This document shows positions 7,191 through 14,381 of a stretch of 37,196 nucleotides of DNA, piece after piece. Below the pieces are notes generated by a model. The model saw only the letters and a program-made list of their open reading frames with translations. It searched no databases and had not been told where the DNA came from. Location of the stretch: NCBI GenBank assembly GCA_021161995.1, contig JAGGZO010000073.1, forward strand, positions 1 to 37,196, written 5' to 3'. How positions within the stretch are numbered: the first letter of the stretch is position 1; every line of letters begins with the position of its first letter. Made by a program: the position numbers and the translations under genes. The stretch comes from Candidatus Aenigmatarchaeota archaeon. Its GTDB lineage: Archaea; Aenigmatarchaeota; Aenigmatarchaeia; CG10238-14; SpSt-28.

Positions 7191-7877
7191 GTGTCTTGTA
7201 GAACAGATAAAGAATCAAAGGAAGTGGATTGCTACATAAAGAACTGGTTATCAGTAATTTTTATCTATAAAATCCTTCAAAAAGGCGATATAATAACAGC
7301 TAAAACCATTAGGAACGTCTTTGTGTGGAAAAATGGTAAAAAAGTTAAGGTTGGTAGGAAAGAGGGTATTGTGGACTTAAAAATAGAAAAGATTACTTTA
7401 GATTCTATGAAAAAAGCTATACGTGTTAAAGGTGTTATTGTAGACGGACCGGAAGATTTTGAGAGGGGATATCATAGCATAGATGTCAAGATTGGAGATA
7501 GGATAAAAATTAAGAAGAAGGAGTGGAGTAACAGAATAGAGAAACTTTCAAGATTGTTTTCTGATAGAAATATTACAACTAACTATTCTGAATATTTGAG
7601 CAAGTTTTTTGAGCATTTCAATAAGGATGATGGCTTAGTTGCTTATGGAGGCGATGTAAAAGAAGTTGTTGCCTATGGCATAGTAAAATTTCTGATTGTA
7701 CCGGATGACGTACTTTTTGATGAAAGCATCATAGAATTAGTTAGCGAAGCCCTATCAAAAGGCAGTAAAATCGTGCTTGTTGATGTTAATAGTGAAGAAG
7801 GTAGAAAATTCAAGAAAAATTTTGGTTTAGCTGCTCTCCTTAGATTTAGCTACAAGACTAGCTATATATCCAGCTAG
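7191..7877 (+). CDS. pelA: Pelota/Dom34-like ribosome rescue factor lacking the central domain
   Basis: Pelota enters the empty A site of stalled ribosomes and with aEF1A/ABCE1 dissociates them. This product is 228 residues against about 350 for the family. Residues 1-118 align with the Sm-like N-terminal domain: KGDIITAKTIR, VDLKIEKI, KGVIVDGPEDFERGYHSIDV. Residues about 135-222 resemble the C-terminal eRF1-like domain: EVVAYGIVKFLIVPDDVL, SKGSKIVLVDVNSEEGR, GLAALLRF. The roughly 130-residue middle domain is absent, and a 15-20-residue linker replaces it. The N-terminus (GTG 7191) aligns with the family start, so this is an internal deletion rather than truncation. Its last 51 bases overlap the convergent S17e gene. 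Frame is intact; a sequencing error would not delete a whole domain cleanly. Confidence 0.82.
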   Translation: MSCRTDKESKEVDCYIKNWLSVIFIYKILQKGDIITAKTIRNVFVWKNGKKVKVGRKEGIVDLKIEKITLDSMKKAIRVKGVIVDGPEDFERGYHSIDVKIGDRIKIKKKEWSNRIEKLSRLFSDRNITTNYSEYLSKFFEHFNKDDGLVAYGGDVKEVVAYGIVKFLIVPDDVLFDESIIELVSEALSKGSKIVLVDVNSEEGRKFKKNFGLAALLRFSYKTSYISS

Positions 7878-8024
7878 TATATTTCTTAGCTTTTTTGATC
7901 TTATTCTAAGTATTTGTTTTAAAGTCTCCTTGTTTTTGCTAAAGTCATCAGTAAACTTATCTCCATATTTTTCTACCAAATTCTTTGCCATTTTTTTGGT
8001 CATTAGGGTTCTTACTCTTCCCAT
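7827..8024 (-). CDS. rps17e: Small ribosomal subunit protein eS17
   Basis: 65 residues starting MGRVRTLMTKKMAKNLVEKY, with DKFTDDFSKNKE and SKKLRNILAGYIASLV, the characteristic S17e helices. The ATG at 8024 is chosen because the protein conventionally begins MGRVR. A second ATG lies one codon upstream and the Shine-Dalgarno-like AGGTGAT directly precedes it. The gene overlaps the end of Pelota tail to tail by 51 bp and diverges from the SAM synthetase gene. Confidence 0.95.
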   Translation of the reverse strand: MGRVRTLMTKKMAKNLVEKYGDKFTDDFSKNKETLKQILRIRSKKLRNILAGYIASLVAKSKESS

Positions 8025-8081
8025 CATATCACCTAAAAATAATTTGGCATAAAAAATATATTGATAATCCAATAGTAACAG

Positions 8082-8091
8082 CTTTTAAAAG
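8082..8091 (+). promoter_or_regulatory. TATA-like box for SAM synthetase
   Basis: CTTTTAAAAG with its centre about 28 bp before the ATG at 8115. With the normal archaeal spacing, transcription would start at or next to the ATG, so the mRNA is probably leaderless; no Shine-Dalgarno is present. Confidence 0.5.
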
Positions 8092-8114
8092 CATTTTGGC
8101 AAATATCATTTTTT

Positions 8115-9290
8115 ATGAACAATCTAATGATAACTAAAAGGAGAAAAGAAGAACCGCTAGTTGAGATAGTAGAAAGAAAAGGAATTGGACACCCAGATAC
8201 AATCTCAGATAACATAGTAGAGAAAATCTCAGTTAATCTAGCAAATCTTTATCTGAAAGAGGTAGGTCAGATATTACATTACAATATAGACAAAGCCTTT
8301 TTGATAGCTGGTGAATCACAAACAAAGTTTGGTGGTGGTAAACTAGTAAAGCCAATGAAATTCGTCATTGGGGATAGAGCTACTATGGTAGTTGGTGACA
8401 AAGAGATACCCGTTAATGAGTTAGTCGAAAAAACTGTTATCGATTGGTTTAAAGAAAACATGAGATTCGTAGATAAAGATCATGTTATAATTCAGAATGA
8501 AATAAAAAGAGGCTCACAATCTTTAACAACCATATTCAAAGGAGAGAAGCAAAAATTCATGCCTGCAAACGATACTAGTGCTTTAGTCGGTTTTGCACCT
8601 TTAACAAAGCTGGAAGATGCTGTGTACAAAATAGAGAGATTCATAAATTCTCCTGATTTTAAAAAGAGGCATCCAGAGAGTGGTGAGGATGTTAAGGTAA
8701 TGGGTCTTAGAATGAAAGACCATTATAGATTTACTATTGCAATAGCTTTCGTTGACAGGTTCATTGAAAATGAGACAAACTATTTCAGGAAGAAGGATGA
8801 AGTTTTTGAAGAAATCAAAAACTATGTGAACAACGATTTAGGAATAGATGCTGAAATACTCGTTAACACACTAGACACAAAAGGTTTAGGTGAAGATGGT
8901 TGTTATCTTACTGTTTTAGGTACTAGTGCCGATAGCGGAGATAGCGGCGAAGTTGGTAGAGGAAATAGGGCAAACGGTTTAATTTCATTGAATAGACCTG
9001 CCGGTAGTGAAGCAGCTGCTGGTAAAAACATGGTTAGTCATGTTGGTAAGATATACAATTTGTTAGCGTTCAAGATAGCAAGGGAAATTCATGCTGAAAC
9101 TGGTAAGGAAAACTATGTTTGGTTGCTTAGCCAAATAGGTAAACCGATAAATGAACCAGTTGCTGTTTCAGTTGAGGTAGTTGATCTAGAAGATGAAAGA
9201 CCTATGATAGAAGAGGTTGTTGCCAGAAATTTCGAGAAATTGGATGAGTTCATAAGTGATTTGATAAAAGGTAAGTATACCGTAGCCTAA
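8115..9290 (+). CDS. mat: Archaeal S-adenosylmethionine synthetase
   Basis: Makes SAM from methionine and ATP; it supplies Trm5 and diphthine synthase elsewhere in this window. The 391 residues belong to the archaeal family, which is highly diverged from bacterial MetK: VEIVERKGIGHPDTISDNI near the N-terminus, GESQTKFGGGKLVKP, IKRGSQSL, a KGLGEDGCYLTVLGTSADS segment, and GSEAAAGKNMVSHVGKIYN. The length is close to the archaeal norm of about 400. The start ATG 8115 is supported by family N-terminal alignment and by the TATA box 28 bp upstream. It is a single-gene unit, followed by a short AT-rich stretch before the convergent tRNA-Phe. Confidence 0.97.
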   Translation: MNNLMITKRRKEEPLVEIVERKGIGHPDTISDNIVEKISVNLANLYLKEVGQILHYNIDKAFLIAGESQTKFGGGKLVKPMKFVIGDRATMVVGDKEIPVNELVEKTVIDWFKENMRFVDKDHVIIQNEIKRGSQSLTTIFKGEKQKFMPANDTSALVGFAPLTKLEDAVYKIERFINSPDFKKRHPESGEDVKVMGLRMKDHYRFTIAIAFVDRFIENETNYFRKKDEVFEEIKNYVNNDLGIDAEILVNTLDTKGLGEDGCYLTVLGTSADSGDSGEVGRGNRANGLISLNRPAGSEAAAGKNMVSHVGKIYNLLAFKIAREIHAETGKENYVWLLSQIGKPINEPVAVSVEVVDLEDERPMIEEVVARNFEKLDEFISDLIKGKYTVA

Positions 9291-9378
9291 ACTCTTTATT
9301 TTTTGTTTATTTATTCGACTATTTCTTATCTGATTAGTATAAGAAAGTAGTGGGGCGGGTGGGATTTGAACCCACGAC

Positions 9379-10056
9379 CTACCGGTCTTCAGCTTCGGCT
9401 GGGAAGAGACCTAATATACTCTTTGCTATTTTATATTTATAACTATTTGAAAATCCTATAGTATTCATCCATTTCTTGAGATTTTCTCTTCCATATAAAG
9501 CCAGTTTAAAACTGGCTGTATTAGATTTTTTACTAAAGCTTTTCCTTACTTTACCAGTTCTAAATCCTAGTTTTATTAAAATGTCTCTTATTTGATCGAG
9601 AAGCTTTCTACTAGAACTTGTAAATTCTAGTGTTGGATAATTTTTTACTCCTTTTTTGTCTGAAGTGAATATAGATCCATCTGTATCCATTATGCCTCTT
9701 ATTACTTGTTTAGCTATCTCAATATCCTCGAGTGCAACCTTTGGTAATGCGACTTTCAAATGTTTGCCAAAACCTATTGGTATTCCAGTCGATGAAATCA
9801 TTTGAAAGAAATGTTTTGATGTTATTCTTAATCTTATTGCATTTTCCCTCTTTCTAACTTTGACAAATACACCAAACTGTTTTTCTATGTTTTCCTTTAG
9901 ATATTTAAAATATTCTTCATCTTTTTCTTGGTGACCTGTTAGTTCCACTCTATAATGAGAATTTTTCGAGTATAGATTACCGTCTCCTATTATAGCCCCA
10001 ACAAGTTCCCAGAAGAATGGTCTCTTCCCATCGGCCGCTCTCCCGGACTGAGCCAC
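9379..10056 (-). CDS. LAGLIDADG homing endonuclease encoded across the tRNA-Phe intron
   Basis: A single-chain enzyme with two LAGLIDADG motifs: WELVGAIIGDGNL and QVIRGIMDTDGSI, with both catalytic Asp intact, about 100 residues apart, as in I-DmoI-type intron endonucleases. It is likely still active. The open frame covers the whole intron and both exons: the stop TAG lies in the 3' exon (CCGG-TAG). No in-frame ATG, GTG or TTG occurs between the intron start and motif 1. The best start is a GTG inside the tRNA acceptor/D junction (10056-10054), giving 225 residues. An ATG at 10083 is also in frame but lies only 11 bp from the TATA centre, upstream of the expected transcription start. Translation must therefore use unspliced precursor. 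Confidence 0.85.
   Translation of the reverse strand: MAQSGRAADGKRPFFWELVGAIIGDGNLYSKNSHYRVELTGHQEKDEEYFKYLKENIEKQFGVFVKVRKRENAIRLRITSKHFFQMISSTGIPIGFGKHLKVALPKVALEDIEIAKQVIRGIMDTDGSIFTSDKKGVKNYPTLEFTSSSRKLLDQIRDILIKLGFRTGKVRKSFSKKSNTASFKLALYGRENLKKWMNTIGFSNSYKYKIAKSILGLFPAEAEDR
9394..10031 (-). mobile_element. Archaeal tRNA intron with homing endonuclease ORF
   Basis: The 638-nt intron starts ATGGGAAGAG and ends CAGCCGAA. Its ends pair over 12 bp. Its length is not a multiple of three, and reading the circularised intron across the junction hits a stop within 14 codons, so circular-RNA translation does not supply the endonuclease start. It is an invasive element: introns of this type spread by double-strand-break repair when their LAGLIDADG enzyme cuts intronless alleles. 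Confidence 0.85.
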
Positions 10057-10090
10057 CGCCCCACTAATTGTTATTTTTAGCATTTAATCA

Positions 10091-10098
10091 TTTATAAA
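10091..10098 (-). promoter_or_regulatory. TATA box of the tRNA-Phe gene
   Basis: TTTATAAA, in the 40-bp gap between the tRNA 5' end (10062) and the stop of top6A (10103). With 25-28 bp spacing, transcription would start around 10066-10069, a few bases before the mature tRNA. Confidence 0.55.
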
Positions 10099-10102
10099 GT
10101 TT

Positions 10103-11209
10103 TCATGGTAGGAAATCCTCTTCTTTCAACTTCTGAGGTAAATACTTCTCTGACAAGAATTTCAATCCCTTTGATGCCAATGCCTCGATTTCGGCTTTTC
10201 TCTTCGTTTTCAGGAACTTCTTTATTTCTTTTTGCCATTTTGGATGCTTGAACCATTCATAGTTCATTAATTCCTTAGCTCTTTTTAGGTCAAACTCTTT
10301 TGCTTTGATCGTCCAGTTTTGTAGCTTATATCTTTCTATATCAGTCATCGATACACCAATAAATTTAGCCTCAGGCGTACCAAGTCTGTCGGAAACGTGG
10401 GCCAAGTTAATTGAACCATATTTGATTACTGAATATATGTACCAACCGTATGGGTCAGCATCAGTCAACACATAAACAGGTAGACCTAACTCTTGATTCA
10501 ACCTTTGTATAAATCTTCTCGCACCTCTTGCTGCCTGGCCTTTTGTACCAATTAGTATAGCATTCCATTTCTTCCAGAACATATGTGCATTAAGTCTTTC
10601 CCATGCAGCGTTCTTCTCTATGACTATAACCTTGTCAGCATTTACTTTTTTGAACTCTATGTGTTCTACGTTACTTGGAATTGCCCAGCCACCTAAACCT
10701 AATTTTGAAAGATTTATCTCATGTCCGAACAGCGAATCTTTTATGACAATGTTACCAACAACATTACCTTTTGGATCAGCACCTATATTCAATCTCTCCC
10801 TTATAACATCAAGTATAAGTTCAACATCCACTAAAGCAGCATCTGACTCTCTCTGTTCATCGAATGTGTTTTCTTTAGAATTTGGTAAAGTTCTTTTGAG
10901 ACTGTAAAACATTTCTCTCAGGCTGACTCTTTCATCCTCTTCTAGCAATGTCTTACAAAATGATAACACGAGCAAAGTTTGCATGAATCTTTTGGAGTGA
11001 GCAACATTTAGGAAATATCTCTTGGCAATCTTTTCACCGAGTATCAACTTCTTGTTTTCTTTATCAAAAACGATGTTTGAAAGTCTTCTTATAGGAATTT
11101 CTAAATATATACCTTCACCCTTTTCTATTTTCTTGAGTAGTTTCAATCCAATTTCTTTAATCTTCTTTAATGAAACTTCTTCATATTTTATTTTCTTTTT
11201 TGCACTCAT
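10103..11209 (-). CDS. top6A: DNA topoisomerase VI subunit A (Spo11-like)
   Basis: The DNA-cutting subunit of the archaeal type IIB topoisomerase. 368 residues. The 5Y-CAP domain has catalytic Tyr102 in LREMFYSLK, followed by the DEQRESDAALVDVE region. The Toprim domain has Glu198 (VIVIEKN) and Asp250/Asp252 (VLTDADPYGWYIYS) for Mg2+. The C-terminal WFKHPKWQKEI and KGLKFLSEKYLPQKL are typical. Its ATG overlaps the top6B stop by four bases, so the two subunits are coupled and made in balance. It is the last gene of the nmd3-to-top6A operon. Confidence 0.97.
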   Translation of the reverse strand: MSAKKKIKYEEVSLKKIKEIGLKLLKKIEKGEGIYLEIPIRRLSNIVFDKENKKLILGEKIAKRYFLNVAHSKRFMQTLLVLSFCKTLLEEDERVSLREMFYSLKRTLPNSKENTFDEQRESDAALVDVELILDVIRERLNIGADPKGNVVGNIVIKDSLFGHEINLSKLGLGGWAIPSNVEHIEFKKVNADKVIVIEKNAAWERLNAHMFWKKWNAILIGTKGQAARGARRFIQRLNQELGLPVYVLTDADPYGWYIYSVIKYGSINLAHVSDRLGTPEAKFIGVSMTDIERYKLQNWTIKAKEFDLKRAKELMNYEWFKHPKWQKEIKKFLKTKRKAEIEALASKGLKFLSEKYLPQKLKEEDFLP

Positions 11210-12792
11210 TCTTCCTCACCTTTTGTTTTATTGTTAATTTCAACAAATTTTTTGTTCAATAAATTCTCAATCATTTTTTTGATTTGATCTTCTTTTTTGT
11301 CAGTTATTTTTGCAATGCTGCTAACAACTTCAGGTAAATATCTTTCGAATATTTGTCTTTTTCGTTTCTTTTCAATTTCCCTCCTCTTTTTGTTCATGAA
11401 TACTTTCAAATTTCTTCCAAGTTCTTGCAATGCAAGCTTTATTTCTTTTAATATCTCAGGATATTGCGCTATAGCTTCTTTTCCTTCACTCTTATATGGA
11501 ATCCAAACAGATAGAAAATCTACAAGAATTATCATTGGCGCTTGCGGTATAGAACCTTCGGATTGTGAAACACCGTAAGACCTCCAGTTTGTTTCTGATA
11601 CAGCTTTTGTGATTACACAATCTGATTGATTATACAGCAAAGGTGTGTGGTTTGCTAATCTTATAAGTTTGGCTGAACTTACTCCCAATTCATCACCATA
11701 AACAATGGCAGCTTCTACTTGGAATGGATAACCTCTGTATACCGTCGGCTTTCTTATCACAGCATGAAAGAATTCAGCGTTTGGGTATTCCCTTTTCAAT
11801 GCTTCTATGAGGTAATTTGGGTTTATTGGAGAAAGACAATCCATTGGAGGAGATAGTAGTTTAACCATTGTCATAGCTTTATGTAGTTTTTCTATTTGAT
11901 TGTGTACAAGCTTATGTGGATCAGTTTTAGGATCTATTTTTGCTAGCTTGCAAATTTTCAGTGCACTATCTCTTCCAACCCTAGAAAATTCATTCATCAA
12001 AAAGTTTAGAACCGTTGTAGATTTTGTCATTTTCAGCATTCTTTTTAATCTACCGAGCTCCACACCATATGGATGTGGTTTTATTTCTCTTGGTAGCTTT
12101 GGTAGTTTTGGCATTACTCTTTTGAATTTTAACACTCCATTTGGACCATCAAAAGTTATAGTAACATAAGGATTTGCTATGGAAATCAGTTTTAGATATT
12201 CTGGGATCGATTGCCTTTTTTCTATGTATCTACCTTCAACAATTACCTCTATCTTTGTTCCATGCCACTTTTTAGGATTTTCTCTGACTTCATGCTTTAG
12301 TATTATTGGTTCGTTTTTTAGGACATCTATCATCAACTCAAAATAATGTATTTTATCGTTTCCGGTACTCGTTTCTACTTTAGCTGATTTACCTGTTGTG
12401 AGTTGCGCATACAATATGGCACCTTTTGCACCTATGCCTTGCGTGCCTATACTTTGTCTTAATCTATAGAACTTAGAACCCACAAGGAATTTAGCAAATG
12501 CGATCGGAACTTTTTTTGGATGAATACCAGGACCATTGTCTTCTACTTTAACTCTGTATCTATTTTCGCTAACTTGTTTCACCAAAACTTTTATCGTCGG
12601 TAGTATTCTAGCTTCTAAGCATGCGTCTATAGAGTTATCTACAAATTCTTTCACTACTGTAAACAAGGACTTAACAGGATTTTCATAGCCTAATAAGTGT
12701 CTATTCTTTTCAAAGAATTCAGCAATACTAACTTCCCTAATTTTTTCTGCTAATTCTTCGCCAGTTAAAATCCTTCCTTCTATGTTGTCCAT
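11206..12792 (-). CDS. top6B: DNA topoisomerase VI subunit B (GHKL ATPase)
   Basis: ATP-driven clamp subunit. From ATG 12792 it has 528 residues. Bergerat-fold motifs: VVKEFVDNSIDACLE (Asn53 binds Mg), KVEDNGPGIHP, and RQSIGTQGIGAKGAILYAQ. The transducer segment has SDCVITKAVSETNWRSYG, where a lysine contacts the gamma-phosphate. An upstream TTG at 12834 extends the frame by 14 residues, but these do not resemble the family N-terminus, and the ATG product begins with the expected GEELAEKIREVSIAEFFEKN. It follows dim2 and overlaps top6A. Confidence 0.96.
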   Translation of the reverse strand: MDNIEGRILTGEELAEKIREVSIAEFFEKNRHLLGYENPVKSLFTVVKEFVDNSIDACLEARILPTIKVLVKQVSENRYRVKVEDNGPGIHPKKVPIAFAKFLVGSKFYRLRQSIGTQGIGAKGAILYAQLTTGKSAKVETSTGNDKIHYFELMIDVLKNEPIILKHEVRENPKKWHGTKIEVIVEGRYIEKRQSIPEYLKLISIANPYVTITFDGPNGVLKFKRVMPKLPKLPREIKPHPYGVELGRLKRMLKMTKSTTVLNFLMNEFSRVGRDSALKICKLAKIDPKTDPHKLVHNQIEKLHKAMTMVKLLSPPMDCLSPINPNYLIEALKREYPNAEFFHAVIRKPTVYRGYPFQVEAAIVYGDELGVSSAKLIRLANHTPLLYNQSDCVITKAVSETNWRSYGVSQSEGSIPQAPMIILVDFLSVWIPYKSEGKEAIAQYPEILKEIKLALQELGRNLKVFMNKKRREIEKKRKRQIFERYLPEVVSSIAKITDKKEDQIKKMIENLLNKKFVEINNKTKGEEE

Positions 12793-12824
12793 ACCTAAAC
12801 CATTCTCATTTATATTAATAAAAT

Positions 12825-13349
12825 TTACATCCAAAACATAGCTCTTTTAGATTTTTCTATTTCTAGAAATCTCATTACACTTGTGTGCATCCTACCTTCT
12901 AGTAACATTTCAACAGCCCTTCTTGCTATTTGAACATCTTCTAGTTTACCTATTATTGAAATTGTTTTACCGTATACAGAGATTTTTGTGTGTGTCATGT
13001 CTTCAATCATTTTCTTTGACTTACCTTTTTCACCTATTACTCTACCTTTTAGCTCTATCTGTCTATTTCTGGAGTTTGCATAATCTTTGACGTTTATTAT
13101 ATCAAGAACATAATCGTCATCTAGCAATAATAGTGCAGTCTCCGGATCAAAGCCCCTACCAAAAGCAACAATTATTTGTTCTGCTTTCATCAACTTCAGG
13201 CCATCATCACCTTCTATTGATATGCCATCTTCTTTACTTATACCGATTTTTACATTAAGCTCTTTTTGAATCTTTTCTATCATTTCTTTGTTTTTTTCTA
13301 ATAACCTAAGCCTCTCTTCTGGTATCTTCACGTATTTTTTAAACATCAT
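12825..13349 (-). CDS. KH-domain rRNA-processing protein, Dim2/Pno1 (Krr1) family
   Basis: About 174 residues with two KH-like domains: the first degenerate (residues about 5-75, KELNVKIGISKEDGISIEGDDG), the second with a canonical GxxG loop (LKGRVIGEKGKSKKMIEDMTHTKISVYGKTISIIG). This is the archaeal homologue of eukaryotic Dim2/Pno1, which binds the 3' region of small-subunit rRNA. In archaea the gene sits next to rio1 and aIF1A, as here, pointing to 30S maturation. Start: two consecutive ATGs (13349, 13346) follow a GGTGAT Shine-Dalgarno; either overlaps the end of rio1 by up to 11 bases. The frame is open further to a TTG at 13361, which I reject as start. Confidence 0.88.
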   Translation of the reverse strand: MMFKKYVKIPEERLRLLEKNKEMIEKIQKELNVKIGISKEDGISIEGDDGLKLMKAEQIIVAFGRGFDPETALLLLDDDYVLDIINVKDYANSRNRQIELKGRVIGEKGKSKKMIEDMTHTKISVYGKTISIIGKLEDVQIARRAVEMLLEGRMHTSVMRFLEIEKSKRAMFWM

Positions 13350-14058
13350 ACTTATCACCAACTATTTCTTCGTACAAATTCTCCAGAGGTATTATATCTG
13401 TAAATTTCTTGAAAAAACTGTTTAAATTTTTTAAGTCTCTCTTGAGAAAGTCCAGGAATAATGGGTGGTTGTCTCGAACACCTTGGCTAAAATCTATGAA
13501 AAACGGTTTTTTATCATGATAGAGTATATTAAACGCGCTTAGATCACCATGCACAAGTCTATTTTCGAATAATTTTTTGACTTGTTCAATAGACGTTTTG
13601 TATAATTTATCTGGATTCTCTAAATCATCCACTTCTGATAATCTCAGTGCTGGCTTACCATCTTTACCGATAAACTCCATTATTAGTATGTTGTTAAAGA
13701 ATGCTATCGGTTTCGGTGAGAATATTTTTGCTTTTTCATATGCAATCTTCATGTTCCTAAATTCTCTTTTACACCAATTGAATATTACTGATTTTCGATC
13801 TTTTTTTGTACTTAAGAATCTTGGGTCGGCTATCAAGTATTTCCACATACTTTTAAAATCACAATGGAAAATTCTGTATATCTTAATGGCCAGCCAATTT
13901 CCCTCTTTGTCTTTAGCAGAGAACACAACACTTTCTTTACCTTCTTTTACTATAGATTCAAGTATATCAAAATATTGTTTATTAGAGAGTTTCCATAAAC
14001 CAAAAATAGTTATTTCATCGAGTACTTTTCTATAAACCTTAAAATCTTCTTTTTTCAT
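13339..14058 (-). CDS. rio1: RIO1-type serine/threonine protein kinase
   Basis: An atypical kinase/ATPase acting in 30S ribosomal subunit maturation. 239 residues. Lys59 of AIKIYR binds ATP, IMEFIGKDGKPA is the hinge, the catalytic loop is LVHGDLSAFNIL (Asp172, Asn177), and FIDFSQ (Asp189) is the metal-binding loop in the RIO1 form. HPLFLDFLKRDLKN closes the RIO domain. The ATG at 14058 overlaps the aIF1A stop in the junction TGATG. A TTG one codon earlier is rejected. Confidence 0.95.
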   Translation of the reverse strand: MKKEDFKVYRKVLDEITIFGLWKLSNKQYFDILESIVKEGKESVVFSAKDKEGNWLAIKIYRIFHCDFKSMWKYLIADPRFLSTKKDRKSVIFNWCKREFRNMKIAYEKAKIFSPKPIAFFNNILIMEFIGKDGKPALRLSEVDDLENPDKLYKTSIEQVKKLFENRLVHGDLSAFNILYHDKKPFFIDFSQGVRDNHPLFLDFLKRDLKNLNSFFKKFTDIIPLENLYEEIVGDKYDV

Positions 14059-14381
14059 CAAAAAAGGTAGTAGATTTCTAGATTTTTAATGTGTCCATTC
14101 TTTTTTAGCCAGTTTGCTTGTGTTCTGGTATAAACATGGATAACATCCCCCCTACCCTTTTGATATTTCCATGGTCTAACAAGTATCAAATCACCAACTC
14201 TTATCCACACTCTTTTTCTTAGTCTTCCTGGTATTCTACATAATCTTTCTTCTCCGTCATCACAAATAACTCTCATTTTATCTCCACCAACAAACATTTC
14301 CACTATTCCTAGTATCTCACCTTCTTGTGGAATCCTAACTTTACTAGATTCTTGTTGTTCACCTTTTTTCTTTTTACCCAT
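14058..14381 (-). CDS. eif1a: Translation initiation factor aIF1A
   Basis: 107 residues with a Lys-rich start (MGKKKKGEQQ) and an OB fold: GEILGIVEMFVGGDKMRVIC, EERLCRIPGRLRKRVWIRVGDLILV, then YTRTQANWLKKNG. It binds the 30S A site and helps start-codon selection. A Shine-Dalgarno GAGGTGG lies within the end of nmd3, whose last 8 bases overlap this gene. It is the second gene of the operon. Confidence 0.96.
   Translation of the reverse strand: MGKKKKGEQQESSKVRIPQEGEILGIVEMFVGGDKMRVICDDGEERLCRIPGRLRKRVWIRVGDLILVRPWKYQKGRGDVIHVYTRTQANWLKKNGHIKNLEIYYLF

Larger units (their letters stand above)
9351..10062 (-). tRNA. tRNA-Phe (GAA) interrupted by a 638-nt intron at position 30/31
   Basis: 5' exon 10062-10032 (acceptor GGGGCGG, D stem GCTC/GAGC, then GGCCG) and 3' exon 9393-9351 (G, loop CTGAAGA, CCGGT, AGGTC, T arm GTGGG-TTCAAAT-CCCAC, CCGCCCC, discriminator A) make a 74-nt tRNA with anticodon GAA. 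The intron sits inside the 5' strand of the anticodon stem, between bases 30 and 31, not at the canonical 37/38. A textbook bulge-helix-bulge is visible: bulge CGA, 4-bp helix CGGC/GCCG, bulge AAG, then a 12-bp inner helix TGGGAAGAGACC with its exact complement. Cutting CG^A and AA^G gives the mature tRNA above. Only these cut points restore a paired anticodon stem (G27-U43, four Watson-Crick pairs). Confidence 0.93.

Noticed and set aside
10081..10083. ATG upstream of tRNA-Phe as start of the homing endonuclease
   Set aside because: It is in frame but only about 11 bp from the TATA centre, so upstream of the likely transcription start; the GTG in the exon is preferred.
12793..12834. TTG start extending topoisomerase VI B by 14 residues
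   Set aside because: The extra residues do not match the family, and the ATG at 12792 gives the expected N-terminus.
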